64,000 nt of DNA from Beverwykella pulmonaria (GCA_001599595.1 BCHH01000010.1:2025260-2089259), one strand, 5' to 3'. Numbered from the stretch's first letter, positions 1 through 11,886 are shown. Translations and numbers: made by a program. The notes: generated from the sequence alone by a model not told the origin.

Positions 1-1900
1 TAGGTGAATGTTCCGCTGACGGGAGTGTATCGCTCCGGGCAGACAAACTGGTCGTGGGGGGCAGCAAGTGGGGGTTGAATCGTGTGAGAGGCATTGCTAG
101 CAGCGGAAACGCGTCCGACATAGGAGGCTTTCGATGAATGCGCGCTGGATACAGTTTCTAAGAATGGCATAGCGGCATGGACATTGCGAGCGAAGAAATA
201 AATTCGGAACTGGCCAAGAGCGGGGATATCGGTTTGGATGTCCACAGGATTGGCATCGATGAACCGAGTGACCTTTGCTGGGGGAAGCAGGTAGCCTGAT
301 TGCAGAGACCCAAGACTGAGGTGCTGAGTGGGTACGTTTAGGACATTGGAGTCGTAGTTGACACCATAACCGGAAATGAATGCAACATTCTTGGCAAAGT
401 TTGCGGCGAGGGCTGCGGGATCACCGGCAGCGAATGCGTTGGCATGCTCGTAGTCGAAGTTGATGAGGTCCTCAGCGATCTTCTTCCGCTCCTGTTCATA
501 CGTTTGGAGAAGGCTTGGCTTGGCAAGACCACGGACAGCGAGGTTCAACTTCCATGCAAGATTCCAGGAGTCGTGCATGGAGGTATTCATTCCTTGTGCA
601 GCTTTCGGCGAGTGTGTGTGGCTAGCCTGAGTGATGTTAGCGATGGGCAGGAGAAAAGAGTGTGAGTAGTGAGACATACATCCCCGGCAATGAAGACGGT
701 CTGGTCGTCATCTGTGAATCTTGCGGCGACTCGCTGGCCGATTTGATATCGCCCAAACCACTCTGAACACAATTAGCTCCTAACTTCCGGCATGTTGTAG
801 AGCAACTCACCGACGGAGCTCCATTTGACTCTGTACGGACGCATGATCTCTTGCGCTCGCTTCTGGACAAACTCCTGAGTGTGTCGCTCCTTCATGCTGG
901 TCTCCGCCGAGCCCGGCTTCAGCTCGATGTATAGGCGCGTCATGTTTCTCTCGCGCGGGATCATCAGCACCGACCCAAGCTCATCCGAATGCACGACAAC
1001 TTTGCTCCAAATGTCCGGGAAGTCGGTGTCCAGGACACCATCCAACACACCCCACACAGCATCCGACGAGGCACCCACAGGTGTCGAGTAGGGTATTTGC
1101 TTCCGCACCAGAGAGTGTGCTCCGTCGCACCCGACCAAGTACCGAGTTCCATACGACTTTCTTATAATCTCGTCCTGGTTGCAGTGGACAGTAAGGGGTC
1201 GAAGTTTCTGAGGCGTGTATTCCATGTTAACAAATGCCATACGGCGCTCCACCTTAACTCCTCGCTCTGAAAGATCGTCAATGAAGATGTCTTCCACCAT
1301 GCCCTGGTGTACGAGTAGAATGTAGGGATCGAGAAGGTCTACGACGGGCGGGTAGTGGATTTCTCGACCAGTGCGATGCATTGGCTTATGGGCTGTGGAT
1401 TTCTGAGCGTAGGATTGTGAGCAGGGTCTGGAGAAGACATAATGGTCGAAAAGAAAACCTACCCAGAAGGCAATGTCGTATATCTTCACGCCCTTCCGTA
1501 GCAACGGCTCGGCCAGACGCATCTGTCGCAGCGTCTCGATTGACTTGGGCTGGATGCCATCTGCCCTGCCTGTCGAGGTCCGATCTGGGCGGTTGTCGAT
1601 GATGCGAGTCTTGATTCCAAAGCGCACGAGGTTGTCCCTGCTCCTGTCAGTCATATGCCAGCTCGTGGCCAGTCCCTAGACCTACGCAAGCATAAGCCCC
1701 GACGGACCGGCACCGACAACCATGACATCGCTGAGGAAGCTCGAGTAGTCCTGCTCGCCGGCGAGAGGCGGGGCAGAAATGTCGAGGGTGTGGGAGGAGT
1801 TGGAGTCGTTGGTAAGGCCGGGCGCCATCTTGGGGATCTTAGGGAGAGGGGGGCTGTTGGAGGTAGTGCGCTTCATGAAGGACATGAATGCGCAACACAT
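1..1900 (-). CDS. Phenol 2-monooxygenase-like FAD monooxygenase (3' end beyond window)
   Basis: Group A flavoprotein hydroxylase; this family hydroxylates phenols to catechols using FAD and NADPH. Reading down from 1900, the N-terminus contains the dinucleotide-binding motif VVGAGPSGLMLA. It is followed after a 42-nt intron (1644-1685) by SRDNLVRFGIKTRIIDNR and the family block RADGIQPKSIETL. Three more introns fit well: 1403-1462, 763-810 and 627-679. The FAD ribityl-binding GD motif appears as FIAGD-ASHTHSPKAAQGMN, then the conserved SWNLAWKL helix. The thioredoxin-like C-terminal domain begins near 200 and is cut by the window start. Start codon uncertain: ATGs at 1900, 1885 and about 1828 are all in frame. 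It is divergent from the amidase at 2433, with about 530 bp between them. Substrate not inferable. Confidence 0.9.
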
Positions 1901-2432
1901 GGTATAAGACGTGTGCTCCCTATGTGTGGGAGGCTAGGGCTGGAAAATGGGGGTGTGGTGGAGGGGCAAGATCGCGCATCTGCCCCGTTTGCAGTGCCAT
2001 TGAGCGTGCATTGAGGGTTATTGAGATGTTGGCGGACAAAGCGGGTAGAAGTCGTGTCTGAGTTTTCAGTCGATGGGGTGACATTTTGGCTGAATGTGGT
2101 TGTTCGTGCAGGACACGCTGAAGTCTGGGGCAGGGCAAGGGCAGGGCGATGGCAGGCGGCCCTTGGCGTCGTGAAGCTTGAGCGGCCCCTGCGTCGCACC
2201 CCCACTGTTCCATCTCCAACCTAACCCAGCACCAACACGGCATCCCGACATCTCCCTACGCATGCCGGTGTCTGTGCGGATCAATCCCGGCCCAGCTCGG
2301 CATATCGCGGATTTGTTATGGTTGTTCTGATACCAGTAGTGCCATGGACAAAACTCAACATGGGACAACAACGTCGAGCGTTGAACTAAGTATTGTGAAT
2401 TTCGCCCCACAACACCATCCGTCAATGCCAAC

Positions 2433-4443
2433 ATGACCACCTTAACTGAGCCCAAATGGCTACAGACGGCTAACGAGAAGCGCCGCATTCGCGATGAAGC
2501 TATCCAAAAATACAATAACGGCCATGAGCCTGCAGGCTCCACCGGAAATAGCCCTTCTCGCGACGCGACGAGTATCGACAAGGTCGACGAGATTCTCCAA
2601 GCCATCTCCTCTGGCGCTGTAAACGCTGCAGCGCTTTGTGATGCGTACATTGGCCGGTAAGCATCGAAACCGATGGACACAGATTTTTCAATCATGGAAC
2701 GATGCTCACGCCACATGTCGCAGGGCTGTTGCCGCTCATCGTCGTGTAATTCTTCCTTGTGTCTCCACCTCTCATCTCTCCGATACGGTCTTGCTGACTG
2801 CTGCAGACAAACTGGCACGTATTCACGTTGATTGGCGAGATATGCCGAGGTTACTGACCTTGTATCAGCCTCACAGAAGTTCTTTTTGACGATGCTCTGA
2901 AACAAGCAAAGGCGCTGGATCGATTTTTCAAAGAGCATGGACGACTTGTGGGGCCTCTGCACGGTGTTCCCATGACGCTAAAGGACCAGTTCGATGTTCA
3001 AGGATACGATAGCACCCTCGGGTATGTCGGGAGGGCCTTCAAGCCAGCCAAGCAGGACTGTGTTATCGTGGCCCTGCTAAGGCAGATGGGAGCCGTCATT
3101 ATCGCCAAGTCCAATCTGCCGCAGAGCATCATGGTAGGGCGAGGCGCTCAAATCCGCACTCGAGTCAAGCTTACCACTCAACAGTGGTGCGAGACAGACA
3201 ATCCTCTCTGGGGACGGACAACTCATCCGCGAAATTCCGATTTCACCCCTGGCGGGTCTACCGGCGGTGAAGGGACGCTTTTACACCTGCACGGCTCTGT
3301 CGTCGGGTGGGGCACTGACATTGGCGGCAGCATTCGTATACCATCACATATGCTGGGTCTATTCGGGTTGAAGCCAAGCGTAAGTCGTGATCCGGAGCCG
3401 AAGTTCCCTCCGATTTGCCAGCTACCATTCTGGTGGATGCCTCTACCCCTTTACAACAGCTGATTGCGTGAATAGAGCACCCGTCTGCCATATCACAACG
3501 TCTCAGTGTCAACCGAAGGCCAGGAACATGTGCCCTCTGTAATTGGACCCATGAGTCGGAATGTCGAATCGCTCATTTCAGTCACCAAAGCAGTCATCGA
3601 TGCAGCCCCATGGAACCTGGATCCAAAGTGCTGTCCCGTGCCTTGGAGAAGTGACATGTTCTCCGATGTTCAGTCTCGGCCCCTGGTAATTGCTGTCATG
3701 CGTGACGATGGAGTGGTCAAGCCTCATCCACCTGTGAGTCGCGTGCTAGAAGAGATTGCGACCAAGCTGGGAAACGCCGGACATGACATGGTCGAATGGA
3801 CACCCGGAAGTCTTCACCAAGAGTGTATCGACATCATGGTACGTTTTCCACTCCTCAAATCCAAGCATGAGACTAAATGGACATGCAGGATCAATACTAC
3901 ACCGCCGATGGGGGGGAGGACATCAAACGCGACGTTGCAGCTGGAGGCGAACCTTTCATCCCGCATGTTGAAGCTCTTGTAAATAAGGGGAAAGCCATTT
4001 CGGTTTACTCTTACTGGCAGCTGAACAGGCAAAAGCTGGCTGCACAGAAGCGGTTCCTCGATTTGTGGAACTCTACAGTGTCGCCAGCCTCAGGCAGGCA
4101 GATTGACATTCTCCTCACGCCAGTGATGCCGCATTCTGCAGTCCCTCATCGCAAGTGCAGGTGGGTTGGGTATACAAAGGTGTTCAACTTCGTCGATTAT
4201 CCAGCGGTAGTACTTCCAGCTGGCCACGTCTCGAGAGACCTTGACAGCGCGAGCGCTACAGAGATGGCATCTTATAAGCCTAGAAATCGGCTCGATGTTT
4301 GGAACTGGGGCAATTTTGATCTCGACGCCATGGATGGCATGCCAATAGGAGTACAAATTGTCGCGAGAAGACTGGAGGAGGAGAAGGTGCTCAGTGCTGC
4401 CCAGGTCGTTGACTCTGTACTTCGGGGCGTGAAGACGCCGTGA
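2433..4443 (+). CDS. Amidase (amidase-signature family, fungal acetamidase-like)
   Basis: Hydrolyses amides to acid plus ammonia with a Ser-cisSer-Lys triad. Visible landmarks are VPMTLKDQFDVQGYDST (catalytic Lys region), FTPGGSTGGEGTLL (signature with the nucleophile region), VGWGTDIGGSIRIPSHMLGLFGLKPS, and a C-terminal GMPIGVQIVARRLEEEKVL. At least six introns are needed. The N-terminal ones give GR-AVAAHRR-TN-CLTEVLFDDAL when removed as 2657-2723, 2746-2806 and 2815-2868. The last has a GC donor and leaves an exon of only 8 nt (2807-2814). Later introns start near 3132, 3379 and 3838. The protein looks intact, about 540 residues, and ends at TGA 4441-4443. No signal peptide, so probably cytosolic. 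It may use amides as nitrogen source; the true substrate is unknown. Confidence 0.9.
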
Positions 4444-4823
4444 GCACTCGAAATATGTACACTCACCGGGATACACTCTGCAAACACACTTCACGTTAGT
4501 ATGTCTCTATGGAACAACATAAATCCGACGACTTTGCCCCTCCAGCGGGAGCTAATGCAGCATCTCGCGACAAGTAGCCGACGGCTGGGATCGATGATTC
4601 GGTTTACCACCCCCACCTTCCAGCGTCCGGCGCTGCTTCCTCGTGCAATGTGGGTCCTGGAAGCTAAGAGAGGGGCAGATGCTCCATAGCTCCTGCTGTT
4701 TGTTTGCTATCCGCGATTTTTGCACCGCCTTTCAGACCCTCTCACTCGCTGGTGTCCGTCTTCTCCAGTCCGCGAAATCAAGAGTATCAGCAGCCACCCT
4801 AACTCTGCTCATTCAAAAGAAAA
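4444..4823. other. Intergenic, amidase to deacetylase
   Basis: About 380 bp with no coding signal I can support. It must hold the 3' end of the amidase transcript and the promoter of the deacetylase at 4824. Confidence 0.5.
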
Positions 4824-5935
4824 ATGGGCAAGAAACGCGTTTTGGTAAGCTATGGCGTTGATATCGATGCTGTGGCGGGGTGGCTTGGGTCGTATGGCGG
4901 GGAAGACTCGACCAGCGACATCAGCAGAGGTGAGCTCCTTCCGTGTCGCAACCCAACTCCCATTGACAGGAACAGGTCTTTGGGCGGGCACTGTAGGAAC
5001 ACAGCGCCTACTAAAGCTATTCGACAAATACAAAATCAAAGCGACGTGGTTCATTCCAGGTGAGTCTTCTGCAGCGTCTCCCCCGACCCATAGCTGAGAT
5101 TTCCAGGCCACTCCCTCGAGACCTTTCCTGAAGACTGCGCTGCCGTCCGCGACGCAGGCCACGAAATCGGGCTCCATGGCTACTCTCACGAGAACCCCGT
5201 AGACATGACCTTCGAGCAGCAGCGCGACGTCCTGGACAAAACCTACAAGATGCTCACCGAATTCACTGGCAAGCCACCGCGGGGCAGCGTTGCGCCGTGG
5301 TGGGAGACATCCAAGGAGGGCTGCGATCTTCTCCTCAGTTACGGTATCGAGTACGATCATAGCATGTCGCATGAGGACCACAGGTGCTACTGGTTGCGCA
5401 CGGGTGACCAGTGGACTAAGATCGATTATAGCAAGAAGGCCGAGGAATGGATGAAGCCGCTTATTCGCGGCGAGGAGACGGGATTGGTGGAGATTCCGGG
5501 GTCGTGGTACATTGATGACCTGCCGCCGATGATGTTCATCAAGAACTCGGCCAACAGCCATGGTTGGGTCAATCCTAGGGATGTCGAGGCGATATGGATG
5601 GACCATTTTGATTACTTCTACAGGGAGTACGATGAGTTTGTTTTCCCCATGACGATTCATCCCGATGTGTCAGGACGACCGCACGTTATCCTCATGCATG
5701 AAAGGTAGTCTCGCTCCTATACATGCCTATTTTCCGGGCAAAGCTGATAAAAAGGACATGCAGAATCATCGAACACATCAACAAGCACGAGGGCGTAGAA
5801 TGGGTCACAATGGAGCAAATGTGCGACGACTTTAAGAAGAACAACAAGGTGCCCGAGGGCGCGAAGATGCCAGCACCGCCGGGCGAGATTCTGAAGAAAC
5901 AGGCAGAGGAGGCAAAGGCAGCAGGCAAGGCGTAG
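4824..5935 (+). CDS. Polysaccharide deacetylase (NodB/CE4 fold, HpPgdA-like)
   Basis: Metal-dependent deacetylase fold. The NodB motifs are in order: [13 protein letters not shown] (Asp pair), LHGYSHENP (HxxxH metal ligands) and RGSVAPWW (third motif with Trp as in the HpPgdA/allantoinase-like subgroup). Late motif: PHVILMHER. Three introns: after DISRG (about 4931-4974), in [10 protein letters not shown] (about 5059-5106) and in [11 protein letters not shown] (about 5706-5762); the joins are clean. About 310 residues, start ATG 4824, stop TAG 5933-5935. There is no signal peptide, so an intracellular enzyme acting on a small amide/imide or oligosaccharide is more likely than a wall chitin deacetylase. 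The Lys/Ala-rich C-terminal tail ([13 protein letters not shown]) is typical of fungal members. Confidence 0.9.
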
Positions 5936-6578
5936 TTCGCTTGCGTTCGAAGTATACAGGCAAATATAATGCTTTCCGATGCTTTTACGGGCCACCAATG
6001 TTTGCGACCGCCATCGATAGCCTCATTTTCTACACTTTGTACTGATTTTTTTCCCATCGTCGGAACGCGTTCAAAAAATAAACCACCGCCAATTATTACC
6101 CCGATGCCGCCTCGGAGGATGATCTTTGGCTCCCGTACCCCTCGCCTGACATGCTCCCCCACTCTTGCAGGCTTAGTTCTTACGGTCTGCCGGACAAGAT
6201 CACCGCCCCAAACACGTCTATCGAGCCAATAGGGCAGGCTAAAGCTCCGTGTTACCGCACCTCCGTATCTCCACTCCTGCCACCGGAGCTGTGCCGGCGC
6301 AGGGCTAGGTCGATAAGATTCGAGCGATGCCACAGCTACAGGAGTCGCGTGCAGATGTACGAGGGTGGGTATCCGCGGGCTAGAATGGCGGCAATTGACC
6401 TGGACTCTCACTCTTGGTCGAGAATGGTGAGGAGAGAAAGGCAGACATATACTTGTCTTTCATTGCTGAGCACCGTCGAGCTTTTTTTTGGTCTTTAACG
6501 TACGCAATTGTCGGTTCCGCAAGCTCAGTCGAGCGATTTCAGCTTATCAAACTAGAGGTGTGAGACGCTGACATCATC
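5936..6578. other. Intergenic, no gene seen
   Basis: About 640 bp between the deacetylase and the FAD monooxygenase. Short overlapping reading frames on both strands lack recognisable motifs. Presumed promoter of the gene at 6579. Confidence 0.5.
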
Positions 6579-8167
6579 ATGGCCCCTCCCGCAAAGCCCG
6601 AGATCTTGCAGAAGCAACACAGAGCTCCAGAAGACCAACTCCATGTAGGCACCTCCATATCATCTTCCTCTCCTCTCTTTCCCCTCCTGACGTTCCCCAG
6701 GTCATAGTAGTAGGCGCCGGTCTCGGCGGTCTCGGAGCCGCCATCTCCATCCTCCTCTCCGGTCACACCGTACTGATCCTCGAATCCGCGCCCGAAATCG
6801 CCGAAGTAGGCGCCGGCATCCAATGCCTCCCCAACTCAACCCGAGTCCTCATCGCATGGGGCATGGAGAAAGCGCTCTCCGAACAAGCTACGCGGCCTAA
6901 GCAATGTAACATGCTCGGATGGAAGGGCGAGCAGATCAGCTACATGGACTTCCACGAGTACGAAGAAGAAACCGGGACCCCGTTTTGGGACTTCCACCGC
7001 GCGAGCCTGCACATGGGCCTTCTTGATCGCGCGGTCGAACTCGGCGCCAAAATCGAAACAAATTCCCGCCTCGTGGACATCGAATACGCATACTCGCCCG
7101 ACGGGTCGCAAACACAAGCGACAGTCATCCTCGCCAACGGAACCCGGAGAACAGCGGATTTGGTCGTCGGCGCGGACGGGATTAATTCAAGGTGCAGAGA
7201 ATTGTTGTTGGGGAAACCCGACCCCCCGATCCTGACGGGGGATCTAGCGTATAGGTTGCTTTTGAAGACGGAGGATATGCTCAAGGATGAAGATTTGAGG
7301 AGTTTTGTTGAGGATCCGCAGGTCAATTATTGGCTAGGACCTGATGCTCATGCCGGTATGTCTTCCATCGCTCCTCTGCGAAGAGAGAGAGAGAGTGTGT
7401 GTGTGTGTGTGTGTGGAGGGCTTTGCTGCTGACGTAGTGCAGTCAACTACGTCCTTCGCGGCGGCAAACTCTTCAACATGGTCCTCCTCGTTCCCGACGA
7501 CATGCCGGCTGGCGCTAATACACTCGCCGGCAACGTGGACGAAATGCGTGCACTTTATAAAGACTGGGATCCGCGGATCCCGAAACTGCTCGCTCTCTGC
7601 GAGTCCGTGTACAAGTGGCGATTATGCATTCGCCCTGGTCTAGATCCCACCTGGTCCCATGACAGTGGCACGTTTACCATCCTCGGAGATGCAGCCCATG
7701 CGACGCTCCCATATTTAGCGTCCGGCGCGGGCATGAGTCTGGAGGATGGACATGTGTTAGGTTTATGCCTGGGACGTGCGAAGGGGAGGAGCAATAGGGC
7801 GAAGAAAGAAGCGTTGGAAGTGTACGAGCGTTGTCGGAGGGAACGCACCGAGCGTGTTGTGGGACGGGGGAATTACCAGCAGCACCTCTACCACGTACAC
7901 GACGGCTCGGAGCGCGATGAACGGGATAAATTACTCAAGACCTTTGGGGAGTTTAATGGAAGGGGAAAAGTGGATGAAAAAGTGTTTAGGGAGCTAGGAC
8001 TCGAGGAAGAGAGCGATCCGCTGCCCTGGCGGTGGGGAGGCGTGGGGAAGTGGTTGCTTACGTATGATTGTGAAGTGGACGTTCGGAGGAAGTGGGATGA
8101 AGTTGAGAATGAGACGAGGGGTGGAATAGGGGGTGTGGGCGAAGAGGCAGTTAGGGCAGTGTTGTAG
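6579..8167 (+). CDS. FAD-dependent monooxygenase, salicylate hydroxylase-like
   Basis: Group A flavin monooxygenase. All three fingerprints are present: VVGAGLGGLGAAISI (Rossmann GxGxxG), ADLVVGADGINSRCRE (DG motif) and TILGDAAHATLPYLASGAGM (GD motif that contacts FAD). Two introns: 6645-6700, which splits DQLH-VIVVGAG, and 7356-7442, which rejoins GPDAHA-VNYVLRGG. The second intron holds an AG/GT microsatellite. ATG at 6579 gives a short hydrophilic leader before the Rossmann fold; TAG ends at 8167. The length (about 480 residues) suits salicylate 1-monooxygenase and 6-hydroxynicotinate-type enzymes. Such proteins occur in aromatic catabolism and in secondary-metabolite tailoring. The phenol monooxygenase at the window start hints at catabolism, but they are not adjacent. 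Confidence 0.9.
7381..7417. repeat. AG/GT dinucleotide microsatellite inside an intron
   Basis: A run of AG repeats passes directly into about eleven GT repeats inside the second intron of the FAD monooxygenase gene. It lies between donor and acceptor, so it should not affect the protein. Confidence 0.95.
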
Positions 8168-8826
8168 CTGAGTGGGGCTTTGGAGAGAGCTGGGAGTAGA
8201 TGGACGTATTGCTCGCGTTTTAGTTGGGTATAATAGGTAGCATTGTGGACGCACCGTCGCGTCTTCATCCAAGATCTCTGCGCCCTACAACTTAGCCCTA
8301 ATCTGCCTTGCAACAACGTGTTAGAGGTCGAACCCATTCCATCCTCCCGTTGATCTCAACCTACCGACAGTTCTCAAATCCTCCTTCAAGCCCCAGCTCA
8401 ACGACCTTCTGTTCTCCCTTTTCCAGAGCATTGTCAAGTGCTCGTACAGACTGCGCCTCTCCATCTAGAAGAAGAGTAATGGTATCTAGTTTTGTTTCAG
8501 TGGAAGAGAGCCGCGTGCAGTGCGGTCGAGCGGGTTCCCTATTATGCATTCGTGGTTTACGTTGCAATATTTTTTCTTACTTTTCTTCTTGGTAGACTTT
8601 TTAAAATTGTAGTAGTTAGACTGTCTTTACTAACGTTAGAGAAAAGTACCAACAAAGAAACTTCTAACTGGCTTTTTCGGCAGGGGAATATTGTCTCGTT
8701 TTAGTGGTCATATTTCGACATGTTGTGCGAGTCATGCCAGATCGACTATGAAGAAATCTTTTTACTCCATTCGTACCAGACTTCTAACATCCATGTCTAC
8801 CTCCAATCCGTTCTCGATCTGACCGC
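8168..8826. other. Intergenic between convergent genes
   Basis: About 660 bp separating the 3' ends of the plus-strand FAD monooxygenase and the minus-strand AA9 gene. AT content rises around 8560-8710. No coding or repeat feature identified. Confidence 0.5.
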
Positions 8827-9792
8827 CTAACCAGTCCACACTGGAGGACCTGGAGGCACATACTTCATGAACCCATGATACCACCTCCAATCGCTGCCCT
8901 GCCCATCGGAAGGATAATACTCTTCCCCATCCGGCACAGTTACCCCCTCAGCCCCTGGCTGATACACACCTGGAAATTTTGCAAACGCACTCGGTGTCCC
9001 TATCACAAGATCAGCACCATAGAACCACCCTTTGTTCCTCAAGCACACTCACCTCCCCCCGGCCCAATAACGTTCACCTGTGCGCAGTTCACGTAGAACT
9101 GACTCTCATTCTGCATTCTTGGCCAGATATACTCCACGCGCATGAGATACTCACCCGGCGGCGTCGTCTTCGGAATCGTAAAATTATAATCTAGTTTGTG
9201 AGTGAGGTACCAGTTCTTATCATCAATCGGGCCCTTGTAATTGATCTTGAAGAAGTTACCGTCGCCATCCCAGTCGGTGAGATTGATGCCATCTGGCTTC
9301 TTGGCTAGGTATATGAAGCCGGGGCCGTGGTGAAAAACGCCAGGGTTAGTGTATTCTGGCTACCACGCGATCAGATTAAGTTACACGCTACTAAAATTGC
9401 TTGAATATAACGAAGAGCATAACGTACATAGACAGTCCCGACTCGGAAACCAATCGGAGCTCCAGCTACGACATCTGCGATCGCAGTCTTTGGGCTCGGC
9501 TTATAGGCATCGCGGCCGCAGCGTATGTTGGGCGTGAGAATAGCATCAGTGTATTGTGGGTACACCTTGTACAGGTTTGGCCACTGGGGGAGGTCCGGGT
9601 TCGGTATTGCGGTAGCCACGTCGCGGACATATTGCCATTCTGCGGATGCGGTGTTGTTGACTAGAAGGATGGCCCAGACATCTTTGCTTTGTGAGAAGTA
9701 TATTCGAGCGATGGAAAAAGGAGAGTTTTACTATGAGCATAGGCGACTATGGGCTTGAGAAGGAAGAGGATCAGGAGCTGCAGTAATTTCAT
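8827..9792 (-). CDS. AA9 lytic polysaccharide monooxygenase (secreted)
   Basis: Copper oxidase that cleaves cellulose or related glucans oxidatively outside the cell. The first exon encodes the signal peptide MKLLQLLILFLLKPIVAYA and ends at His20, which becomes the mature N-terminal histidine of the copper brace. Introns at 9682-9731, 9360-9427 and 9000-9052 give continuous sequence: VNNTASAEWQYVRDV, then IRCGRDAYKPSPKTA and GAPIGFRVGT. Next come VFHHGPGFIYLAKKPDG (second His ligand) and TPPGEYLMRVEYIWP, and SQFYVNCAQVNV supplies the axial Tyr. No cellulose-binding module or GPI signal is evident; the protein ends GPPVWTG. About 260 residues, normal for the family. The sequence looks functional. 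Confidence 0.92.
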
Positions 9793-10455
9793 GGCGCTAT
9801 TTACAGTGCGCGCGCTTGGGTGGGAGTTATTTGGGCGCAGACAATGAGCATTGCAGTTGGTTTCTGGGAAGGTATACATTCTTCGAACTCCTATTGCGCT
9901 AGCACGTAGCGGTATCCTTATATAGCGACATATTGGAGGGCGGGGTTTGCAGCGATGCTGATCATGCGCGCTTCCTTCGGTAGTCAATGATTCGCCCGTG
10001 ATAGTAAGGCAGAATTGTTGCAAGTAACGCAGCCATGAGAGACAAACCAGGACTATAAGGGAGCAACCGCGGCTCTCCTATATTCTTTGCCGTCGTTGCT
10101 ATTATTTGATCATAATTGAAAACGCGAGGACGACATAAATAACACTATTTGAGCAAGCTTATAGACGAATATAATGAGCCCATAACTTTGTAGCGATAGA
10201 AAAGCCCACTGTTACCATTTAAAGATATTTCCTACATGCTACACAGCGGAGTGTGATTCGGTGTATCAAATTAATTTAATACATACCACTCGCTCGGGGC
10301 TTCGCTTCGCCTTAGGAGAAAAGTCGCAAAGCATAAACGATTGGGTCAAACTGCCCTTGCATGACTTTACTAGTGTCCGTGGTGTTGCTCGCCCACCAGT
10401 GAGCCGGCTAGCTCGCTAAAACTGCTATCCCCGCTGAGGAATTACTATCGATATC
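9793..10455. other. AT-rich intergenic DNA
   Basis: AA9 promoter region followed by AT-rich sequence with no supported gene. It marks the start of the 10-17.8 kb repeat block. Confidence 0.5.
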
Positions 10456-10518
10456 TGTAACCAAAAAGACGTCTTGAATATATATTTCTAGAATAGAGAT
10501 ATATGTATACTGCTTACA
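10456..10518. mobile_element. 63-bp LTR-like element, copy 1, with 5-bp target duplication
   Basis: Begins TGTAACC and ends GCTTACA, so it has TG...CA termini with a TGTAA/TTACA inverted end. It is flanked on both sides by ATATC (10451-10455 and 10519-10523). The copy at 11887 differs at only 3 of 63 positions but has its own, different target duplication, so both arose by separate insertions. No coding capacity. Most simply a solo LTR of a very small (TRIM/SMART-type) retroelement; a MITE is the alternative. Confidence 0.85.
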
Positions 10519-11208
10519 ATATCATTTAGAGCCAGGCCAAATTGGATGCATCCGACCACCCGAATCATCCGCTCAAACACATGATCGACCTAACGCTTAA
10601 GACTGTAAATTTGAGACATGAGCTATTCTAGACATTGCAAAAATTAGCATAAAAATATCTACAAAGTGGTTTAGATTGGCTTTAAGGATAGTATAGACAA
10701 CTTGCTATTAAGGTAAGGAAAACAGGGCCCGAAGAACTGCTAGAATGGATGGAAGATAGGATTGGAAAACTTAATTTAATAGAGACTGAGATAAAAGCGG
10801 TTTTGAAAGCACCCAGATAGGGCGAACCCTAAGGTTTGTGATAACGCATTAGAAGGCATTGTTACGCCAGTCACTCAGCAGCTTGGGGTCTGTTCGTTTT
10901 ACCGGTTTCAGTTGATGCTTGTTTAGTTAGCTGCTACGTTATATAATATAAACAGGATGCTACGGCAGATATAATTCTCTTTAGAAGGGTTGTCAGGGAA
11001 GTTATTTCAGGCAAATAGTTAAACTTATAGGTACAATGCACCGTCTAATTGGACCAACTGTAGCTCCTGCTACGACAATGTCTTTATTACATAATTACTA
11101 TCTTACAGAGTTTAGATACGAACTCTAAATTGCCCTGTTCGACAAAGCTAATAAATCCAACTGCACTTACCCCAAATTCTACTATTGATATGTCCTAGTA
11201 ACTAGGCA
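10519..11208. other. Degenerate AT-rich DNA
   Basis: About 690 bp with many stops in all frames. A short coding-like stretch near 10710-10800 (EELLEWMEDRIGKLNLIETE in one frame) may be a decayed transposon ORF, but I cannot assign a family. Confidence 0.4.
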
Positions 11209-11292
11209 TGTAAGCCCAGCACGCTATAGCATCACGTGGATGCTCCACTATTTAATTAATCCGTTATATATATATCAGCTGTACATATCTCT
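11209..11292 (+). mobile_element. Degenerate, truncated LTR of the CACGTG family
   Basis: Starts TGTAAGCCCAG, then a TCACGTGGAT box, a poly-TA stretch and CAGCTGTACAT in the same order and spacing as the intact LTR at 42510. The 3' half is missing and no target duplication is visible. Confidence 0.65.
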
Positions 11293-11886
11293 ACCGAGCA
11301 CAGCCCGTAGCGATCCGGGAATATATATGCCCAGTCATGTGACATCACCTGACAATAGCCTAGACAGAGTAGGTCTAGCGTGGTGCACCACCTTGTGACC
11401 CGACCTGTCCCAATCTGGCCTAGTCTAACCCATAAGGTTCGACCTGGAACCGGGGGCCTTACAGTTGGCGTGGCAGGTGTGGAGTAACGTTGGGAGATCG
11501 TGGAGCAAACATTGGGACTGTGGAACACGCGCGCAATAATACACGCCAAAACATAGCACAACCACCGCATTAATCGCACAAGCAGAACGCGACGCTAGTT
11601 GTAGAAGCCACTTCGATGTTCAGTACTCAACCTGCAAGGCGCGTTCAATTCGTACCGTTGCTCGCAGTCGCGTGCTAGGCATAGCCAATCTGGCCACGAA
11701 AAAAATAACATCCCCATTACATCTGGTCTGCAAGAAACTTATTCCCCCTAATTTGTTTGGTACATATTAATGTGCTTTGTTGACAGTTGCTATGTCCTTC
11801 CCGAAGTCTAGGTAAACTGCTCCTACCAGCCATAGCCGTCCCTTAAGGCACATCTCTTTGCTAGCATGGCTTTTTGGTGATGTATG
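11293..11886. other. Non-coding repeat-flanked DNA
   Basis: About 600 bp between two LTR-like elements. No supported gene; reading frames are short and motif-free. Confidence 0.45.

Noticed and set aside
2066..2962. 298-residue minus-strand frame across the amidase 5' region
   Set aside because: Overlaps the well-supported amidase exons and introns and its own upstream promoter; the translation is low-complexity and motif-free.
4809..5660. 283-residue open frame on the minus strand
   Set aside because: It is the antisense shadow of the polysaccharide deacetylase exons; no motifs, and the plus strand explains the region fully.
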